DNA from: Paraoerskovia marina DSM 21750
GTDB lineage: Bacteria; Actinomycetota; Actinomycetes; Actinomycetales; Cellulomonadaceae
Assembly: GCF_000701465.1 (NCBI RefSeq)
Contig: NZ_JNIY01000004.1
Location: 496,001-560,000 of the forward strand
DNA length: 64,000 bases
Reading direction: 5' to 3'
The notes under the pieces are model-generated. The model worked only from the letters and a program-made list of their open reading frames with translations. It was not told where the DNA came from and did not search any database. Numbering within the stretch: position 1 is the first letter of the stretch; each line of letters starts with the position of its first letter. A program made the position numbers and the translations under genes. Below are positions 58,528-64,000 of the stretch, piece after piece.

Positions 58528-59184
58528 GTGGTGAAACTGCACGATGCACGCTCGGAGAACTCCTGGGGCCCTGCGATCGACGAGGCGGTCAACGCGCTCG
58601 GACGTGGTGGCCTCGTCGTCCTGCCCACGGACACGGTCTACGGGATCGGCGCCGACGCCTTCGACGCGGACGCCGTCGCCGCCCTCCTTGCCGCCAAGGG
58701 CCGAGGACGGCAGATGCCGCCGCCCGTCCTCGTGCCGGACGCCCGGACGCTCGACGGCCTGGCCGTCGACGTCCCGCCCGGTGTCCGTGACCTGGTCGAG
58801 GCGTTCTGGCCCGGCGGACTGACGATCATCTGCCGCGCCCAGCCCTCGCTCGCGTGGGACCTCGGGGAGACGCAGGGAACGGTCGCACTGCGGATGCCCG
58901 ACCACCCGGCCGCGCTCGCACTGCTGCGCCGCACCGGGCCGCTGGCCGTCTCGAGCGCCAACCGGACGGGCAGCCCGGCCACCTCGACCGCCGCGGACGC
59001 GGCCGAACAGCTCGGCGACGCGGTCGCGGTCTACCTCGACGGCGGGCAGGCCCCCGGCGGCGTGGCCTCCACCATCGTGGACGCGACGGCACCCACCCTG
59101 CGGATCGTCCGGCAGGGGGCCATCGGCCGGGAGCAGCTCGAGGCCGTCACGGAGATCGAACCACCGGTGGAGGCCGGCCCGTGA
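58528..59184 (+). CDS. tsaC: L-threonylcarbamoyladenylate synthase (Sua5/YciO/YrdC family)
   Basis: 218-residue enzyme that joins threonine, bicarbonate and ATP to form threonylcarbamoyl-AMP for the t6A modification of ANN-reading tRNAs. YrdC-domain motifs: LPTDTVYGIGADAF near 32-45, the KGRGRQMPPPVLV segment near 58-70 (K-x-R), LRMPDHP near 118 and LAVSSANRTGSPATS near 138. Only the YrdC domain is present; the extra Sua5 domain is absent. GTG at 58528 sits five bases after prmC; wecA overlaps its stop. Confidence 0.93.
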   Translation: MVKLHDARSENSWGPAIDEAVNALGRGGLVVLPTDTVYGIGADAFDADAVAALLAAKGRGRQMPPPVLVPDARTLDGLAVDVPPGVRDLVEAFWPGGLTIICRAQPSLAWDLGETQGTVALRMPDHPAALALLRRTGPLAVSSANRTGSPATSTAADAAEQLGDAVAVYLDGGQAPGGVASTIVDATAPTLRIVRQGAIGREQLEAVTEIEPPVEAGP

Positions 59185-60326
59185 GGGTCTACCTCCTCAT
59201 CATGCTGGTGGCGGCCACCGCCACTTTCCTGCTGACCCCGTTCTCCCGGTGGGTCGCGCTGCGCAGCGGCGCGATGACGGCAGTGCGTGAGCGCGACGTC
59301 CACACGGTCCCCACGCCACGACTCGGCGGCCTGGGCATGACGCTCGGGTTCGCGATCGCCGTGATCTTCGCGAGCACGATGCCCTTTCTCGACGGCGTCT
59401 TCGCGGAGCGGCAGGCCTGGGCGGTGGTCGGTGGCGCGCTGCTGGTGTGCGCGCTCGGGATCGCGGACGACATCTGGGACCTCGACTGGATGGCCAAGCT
59501 CGCCGGGCAGGCGCTCGCCGCCTGCTTCATGGCCCTCGGGGGGGTCCAGCTCATCACCCTGCCGATCGGCGGACTGACGATGACGTCGCCCGCCGTCTCG
59601 CTCTTCGTCACGGTCCTCGTCGTCGTGATCGCGATGAACGCGGTGAACTTCGTGGACGGCCTCGACGGCCTCGCGGCCGGGATGATCGCGATCGGCGGCT
59701 CCGCGTTCTTCCTCTACACCTACCTCTTGACCGTGCAGTCGAGCGCCTCGGACTACTCCGACCTCGCGACGCTGATCATGGCGGCGCTCGTCGGGATCTG
59801 CGTCGGGTTCCTGCCCCACAACTTCCACCGCGCGCGGATCTTCATGGGCGACTCCGGGTCGATGGTGCTCGGGCTCATCATCGCCGCCGCGGGCATCGTC
59901 GTGACCGGCAACATCGACCCGGCCGTCCCGAGCGCCGCGGCGTTCCCGGCCTTCATCCCGCTCCTCCTGCCGGTCGCGGTGCTCCTGCTGCCCCTGCTGG
60001 ACATGACGATGGCGGTCCTGCGTCGTCTCGCCCAGGGGCACAGCCCGTTCCACCCTGACCGTCTCCACCTGCACCACCGCATGCTCGCCCTCGGGCACTC
60101 GCACCGGCGGGCGGTGCTGATCCTCTACGTGTGGACGGCCGTGTTCGCCTTCGGGACCGCGGCGCTCGTGGTGTGGCCCTGGCGGTGGGTGCTGCTCGGC
60201 ACCGCCGTCGCCGCCGTCGGGGCGCTCGTGGTCACGCTCGGCCCGCTCCGCACCCGTGGCCGATTCCTCGACGACGCCCCTGAAGTCCCTGCACCCTCGC
60301 CCAGCACAGCCGGAGATCACCGATGA
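59181..60326 (+). CDS. wecA: Undecaprenyl-phosphate N-acetylglucosaminyl/acetyl-hexosaminyl 1-phosphate transferase (WecA/Rfe family)
   Basis: A 381-residue polytopic membrane enzyme that starts assembly of cell-wall glycans by moving a sugar-1-phosphate from a UDP-sugar to a lipid phosphate. Motifs: ALGIADDIWDLDW near 92-104 (the DD metal site), MNAVNFVDGLDGLAAG near 152-167, FMGDSGSMVLG near 222-232 and the C-terminal HPDRLHLHHRML. GTG start overlaps tsaC by four bases and its stop overlaps the next gene. In mycobacteria the enzyme starts arabinogalactan linkage; here the glycan is unknown. Confidence 0.93.
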   Translation: MRVYLLIMLVAATATFLLTPFSRWVALRSGAMTAVRERDVHTVPTPRLGGLGMTLGFAIAVIFASTMPFLDGVFAERQAWAVVGGALLVCALGIADDIWDLDWMAKLAGQALAACFMALGGVQLITLPIGGLTMTSPAVSLFVTVLVVVIAMNAVNFVDGLDGLAAGMIAIGGSAFFLYTYLLTVQSSASDYSDLATLIMAALVGICVGFLPHNFHRARIFMGDSGSMVLGLIIAAAGIVVTGNIDPAVPSAAAFPAFIPLLLPVAVLLLPLLDMTMAVLRRLAQGHSPFHPDRLHLHHRMLALGHSHRRAVLILYVWTAVFAFGTAALVVWPWRWVLLGTAVAAVGALVVTLGPLRTRGRFLDDAPEVPAPSPSTAGDHR

Positions 60327-60802
60327 ACACGACCCCAGCGCCCTCGTCCGGGGCCTCCGCCCCGAGCTCTGCCCGCCGCGTCTTCCGGGCAGCACTCCGC
60401 GACGTCCTCGTCATGCTCGCCGGCCTTACCGTGCTCGGAGTCGCGGTGGGAGCCCTCGTCGCGGGGCTCCCCGGGGTCTGGGGTGCGCTGCTCGGCGTCG
60501 GTGTCGCGGTGATCTTCTCGGTGACGACCGTCTGGACGATGTATCGGACGGCGGACTCGACGCCGACCACGATGGCGGCGGTCGTGATGGGCGGGTGGCT
60601 CGTCAAGATGGTGCTGGTCGTCGTCGCGCTCGTCGCACTGCGACAGGCGGAGTTCTACGACAAGTACGTGTTCGCGGTCGTGCTGCTGGTCGGGGCGGTC
60701 GCCTCGGCGTACGTCGACTACCGCGCCGTCGAGCGCGGCCGTGTGCCCTACGTGGAGCCCTCGGAGGGCGACGGGACAACCGGACCGACGGGCGCGAGCT
60801 GA
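60323..60802 (+). CDS. AtpI-like membrane protein
   Basis: A 159-residue protein with four membrane helices between residues 20 and 125 (VLVMLAGLTVLGVAVGALVA; VWGALLGVGVAVIFSVTTVW; VVMGGWLVKMVLVVVALVAL; VFAVVLLVGAVASAYVDY) and a short acidic tail. Position immediately before atpB and hydrophobic pattern match the AtpI/Rv1303 group, which aids assembly of the c-ring in some bacteria. Sequence similarity within this group is low, so the name is contextual. 4-nt overlap with wecA. Confidence 0.78.
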   Translation: MNTTPAPSSGASAPSSARRVFRAALRDVLVMLAGLTVLGVAVGALVAGLPGVWGALLGVGVAVIFSVTTVWTMYRTADSTPTTMAAVVMGGWLVKMVLVVVALVALRQAEFYDKYVFAVVLLVGAVASAYVDYRAVERGRVPYVEPSEGDGTTGPTGAS

Positions 60803-60863
60803 TGCCGGCCGGCGCCCCGCACCCGTGGCCCCGGGGCCATGGGACGCAGATTCCGGGTGCGCG

Positions 60864-60893
60864 TTCATTTTCACAAGAACGATGCGTTAGGCT
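60864..60893 (+). promoter_or_regulatory. Promoter of the ATP synthase operon
   Basis: TTCATT (60864-60869), 18-base spacer, TAGGCT (60888-60893), in an AT-richer patch of the gap before atpB. Transcription would begin about 60900, 25 bases before the atpB GTG. Confidence 0.5.
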
Positions 60894-60924
60894 TACCCCG
60901 AATCCATGACGGCAAGGTCCATCG

Positions 60925-61797
60925 GTGTGCCCCCTCAAGAGTGGTACGCCAGACCCAGACCCCTGGGAGTCCCCCCTGTTTACGCTTGCGGCCCCCCTGA
61001 CCGTCGTCGCGTCCGCTGAGGGCGAAGGCGGCGGCTTCCACGCCCCGTCGATTACCGACTTCTTCCCGCCCGCGATCTTCTTCGAGGGCACGATCTTCGA
61101 GTTCAACCGGGTCATGCTGATCCGGGTCATCATGACGATCCTGCTGCTCGCGATCTTCGTCATCGCGGCACGGCGCGCCAAGCTAGTCCCCGGACGGTTC
61201 CAGAACGCGATCGAGATGATCCTGGACTTCGTCCGGATCAACATCGTCGGCGAGATCATGGGTGAGGAGCGCGGGCGTCGCTACGTCCCGATGATCACGG
61301 TGATCTTCCTGACCGTGCTCACGTTCAACATCTCGGGTGTGATCCCGTTCATGAACCTCGCGGGAACGGCGCTGATCGGGCTCCCGGTCATGCTGGCGCT
61401 CTGGGTCTTCGTGACCTACTGGGTCGCGGGAATCCGGAAGCACGGTTTCGGCGGGTACCTCAAGGCCAACCTGTTCCCCCCGGGTGTGCCGAAGCCGATC
61501 TACGTCATCGTGGCGCCGATCGAGCTCCTGCAGATCCTCATCATCCGGCCCGCGTCGCTCGCGATCCGACTCATGGCGAACATGGTCGCCGGGCACATCA
61601 TGCTCGTGCTCTGCTTCTCGGCCACCAGCTACTTCTTGTTCGAGGCCGCTCCGGCACTGAAGGCCTTCGGCGTCCTCACGTTCGCCGGCGGCTTCGCCTT
61701 CACACTCTTCGAGCTCCTCGTCGCCGCACTGCAGGCGTACATCTTCGGCCTCCTGGCCTCGGTGTACATCAACCTGTCGCTCGACGAAGAACACTGA
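60925..61797 (+). CDS. atpB: ATP synthase F0 subunit a
   Basis: 290-residue membrane subunit forming the proton half-channels against the c-ring. Five to six helices; the essential Arg lies in RPASLAIRLMANMVAGHIML near 212-231; the first conserved helix follows FFPPAIFFEGTIFEFNRVML near 48-67. GTG start at 60925 with CAAGG seven bases upstream. The N-terminal ~35 residues are poorly conserved, so the start is less secure than the gene. Length slightly above E. coli (271). Confidence 0.95.
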   Translation: MCPLKSGTPDPDPWESPLFTLAAPLTVVASAEGEGGGFHAPSITDFFPPAIFFEGTIFEFNRVMLIRVIMTILLLAIFVIAARRAKLVPGRFQNAIEMILDFVRINIVGEIMGEERGRRYVPMITVIFLTVLTFNISGVIPFMNLAGTALIGLPVMLALWVFVTYWVAGIRKHGFGGYLKANLFPPGVPKPIYVIVAPIELLQILIIRPASLAIRLMANMVAGHIMLVLCFSATSYFLFEAAPALKAFGVLTFAGGFAFTLFELLVAALQAYIFGLLASVYINLSLDEEH

Positions 61798-61802
61798 CAC
61801 AG

Positions 61803-61819
61803 GGGCCTCGACGAGGCCC
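61803..61819 (+). other. Intercistronic hairpin between atpB and atpE
   Basis: GGGCCTC-GAC-GAGGCCC, seven base pairs with a triloop, five bases after the atpB stop, within an 88-base gap that is by far the largest inside the atpB-atpH run apart from the one before atpA. It could stabilise, process or attenuate the message ahead of the abundant c subunit. Confidence 0.45.
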
Positions 61820-61834
61820 TCGCACCCCCGCTGA

Positions 61835-62699
<865 letters not shown>

Positions 62700-62700
<1 letters not shown>

Positions 62701-63512
62701 TGCGCGGGACGAGCGGAGCATCGCTGGAGCAGGCACGGGAGCTCTTCGAGCCGATCCTGCGGGACGCGGGCGCCGAGGCGCTCGAGCTCGGACGGCAGCT
62801 CTACACGGTCGTCGGCGCGCTCGACGGTTCCGCGACGCTCCGTCGGTCCCTCACTGACCCTTCGCGTTCCGGCGAGGACAAGGCGGCGCTCGTCGCCGGC
62901 GTCCTCGGCGGCTTCGACGGACGCGTCGTCGACCTCGTCTCCGGTCTGGCGCGTTCGCGCTGGTCCGAGGCGGTCGACCTGGCGGACGCTCTGGAGCGGC
63001 TGGCGGTGGACGCGGTTCTCGCCTCGGCCGAGTCGCGCGGTGCGCTCGAGACCGTCGAGGACGAGTTGTTCACGCTCGGACGCGGTCTGGACGGTTCCCG
63101 CGAGGCACGGCAGGCCTTGTCTGACGACAGTGTCGCGCCGGAGCGTCGTGTCGCCCTCGTCGCCGAGGTGCTGCACGGCACCGCGGACGAGGTGACGGCA
63201 TTCCTCGCAGAGCAGGGCACGCGTGCCCTGCGTGGTCGCCGCTACCCGCAGGTGCTGCGCTGGCTCGGAGAGGTCGCGGCCGAACGTCGTGGCCGGCTCG
63301 TCGCCAGCGTGACCGCGGCGGTCCCGTTGACGACGGAGCAGCAGGAACGAATTTCGGCCGCACTGGAGAGCGCGTACGGGCGCGCCGTCCAGATCAATGT
63401 GTCCATCGATCCGGAGGTCCTCGGCGGCCTCCGGGTTCAGGTCGGTGCCGATGTCATCGATTCGACGATCGTCGCCCGCCTTGCCGACGCACGCCGTCGG
63501 CTCGCCGGCTGA
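62700..63512 (+). CDS. atpH: ATP synthase F1 subunit delta
   Basis: 270-residue OSCP/delta subunit that joins the b stator to the top of F1. N-terminal helical bundle, with LYTVVGALDGSATLRRSLTD near 37-56; conserved C-terminal domain RRYPQVLRWLGEVAAERRGR and the ending VLGGLRVQVGADVIDSTI. It is a stand-alone delta (270 residues), longer than E. coli's 177 but without the N-terminal b-like fusion seen in Mycobacterium AtpH. Confidence 0.94.
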
Positions 63513-63586
63513 CCAGGGCATTGGCTCCGGCCGGTGCACGACCATGAACTTCGACCGCGAGAAGCGGCCACGACAGGAGATAGAGA

Positions 63587-64000
63587 ATGGCTGAGCTGAC
63601 GATCCGGCCGGAGGAGATCCGGTCCGCGCTGGACAGCTTCGTAAAGTCTTACGAGCCGGAAGGTGCCGTTGCAGAAGAGGTGGGCCGTGTCGCCATGGCC
63701 GCCGACGGCATCGCCCAGGTTGAGGGCCTTCCGGGCGCTATGGCGAACGAACTGCTCAAGTTCGAGGACGGGACTCTCGGCCTCGCACTGAACCTCGACG
63801 TACGCCAGATCGGTGTCGTCATCCTCGGTGAGTTCACCGGGATCGAGGAGGGGCAGGAGGTTCGCCGGACGGGCGAGGTCCTCTCGGTCCCCGTCGGTGA
63901 CAACTACCTCGGCCGTGTGGTCGACCCGCTCGGCGACCCGATCGACGGGCTCGGCGAGATCGAGGCGGAGGGCCGTCGCGCCCTCGAGCTCCAGGCGCCC
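63587..64000 (+). CDS. atpA: ATP synthase F1 subunit alpha, cut by the right edge
   Basis: First 138 codons of the non-catalytic alpha subunit. N-terminal [20 protein letters not shown], the beta-barrel domain with [20 protein letters not shown] and [19 protein letters not shown]. The nucleotide-binding P-loop would follow beyond the window. ATG at 63587 preceded by AGGAGATAGAG. The frame is open to base 64000. Confidence 0.96.
   Translation, partial: MAELTIRPEEIRSALDSFVKSYEPEGAVAEEVGRVAMAADGIAQVEGLPGAMANELLKFEDGTLGLALNLDVRQIGVVILGEFTGIEEGQEVRRTGEVLSVPVGDNYLGRVVDPLGDPIDGLGEIEAEGRRALELQAP

Noticed and set aside
60826-60839. Palindrome TGGCCCCGGGGCCA as terminator of the AtpI-like gene
   Set aside because: It has no loop to form an RNA hairpin of useful stability and no T run; left unassigned.

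Overview
The window is one contiguous piece of a high-GC actinobacterial chromosome. Coding density is about 95%, GTG and TTG starts are frequent, and many stop/start pairs overlap by 1 or 4 nt. Actinobacterial hallmarks are MtrA-MtrB-LpqB, SigR with a zinc anti-sigma factor, the fused 2-oxoglutarate decarboxylase/dehydrogenase Kgd, the 24-residue ribosomal protein bL37, and a Rho factor with a long Arg/Gly/Asp-rich insert. Gene content looks most like Micrococcales (a Cellulomonas-type relative); that placement is inference. I saw no insertion sequence, prophage, CRISPR array or rRNA. There is one tRNA.

Layout. 0-1 kb: a glycine-betaine/proline-type ABC ATPase cut by the left edge. 1.5-3 kb: ahcY. 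3-10.5 kb: an envelope block, RDD protein and (divergent) SpoIIM, then on the minus strand GPDPase-membrane protein, DUF4129, DUF4350, MoxR, DUF58 and a 42-residue membrane peptide. 10.7-21 kb (plus): mtrA-mtrB-lpqB-comF, hpf, a YcaQ-type DNA glycosylase, secA. 21-26 kb: a set of small poorly known genes (Rv3235-like, LysM, LSm-like, HTH, SAF/CpaB-like, CpaE-like ATPase, DUF6912). 26-30.3 kb (minus): ferritin-DoxX and aroA-rsgA-hisN. 30.4-31.7 kb: sigR-rsrA with an autoregulatory-type promoter, and convergent bL37. 31.8-36.8 kb: accessory metabolism (SGNH-fold protein, aldose 1-epimerase, aldo-keto reductase, sulfatase, BASS-type transporter). 36.9-42.8 kb (minus): kgd and a two-component pair. 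43-47 kb: two CNNM/CBS membrane proteins, a VanY-like peptidase, a CYTH protein, tRNA-Arg(CCG). 47.3-64 kb (plus): argS-lysA-hom-thrC-thrB-rho-rpmE-prfA-prmC-tsaC-wecA-atpI-like-atpBEFHA, with atpA cut by the right edge.

Functional links. lysA, hom, thrC and thrB cover the aspartate-family pathway to lysine and threonine. prfA and prmC give a release factor and its methylase. wecA and the ATP synthase operon are joined by short overlaps through the AtpI-like gene. MtrAB-LpqB and the MoxR/DUF58/DUF4129 block sit back to back and both concern the cell envelope.

Most interesting signals: (1) a textbook SigR promoter (GGAAT-N18-GTT) followed by an in-frame, stop-free GTG extension of sigR, predicting a long autoregulated isoform; (2) a perfect GTCGTT-N9-AACGAC inverted repeat between a divergent sulfatase and BASS-type transporter; (3) a perfect CRP/GlxR-type site, TGTGA-N6-TCACA, upstream of kgd; (4) the LysM/LSm/HTH/SAF/CpaE-like module beside secA, with a P-loop carrying Arg in place of Lys; (5) an SGNH-fold protein lacking the nucleophile serine.
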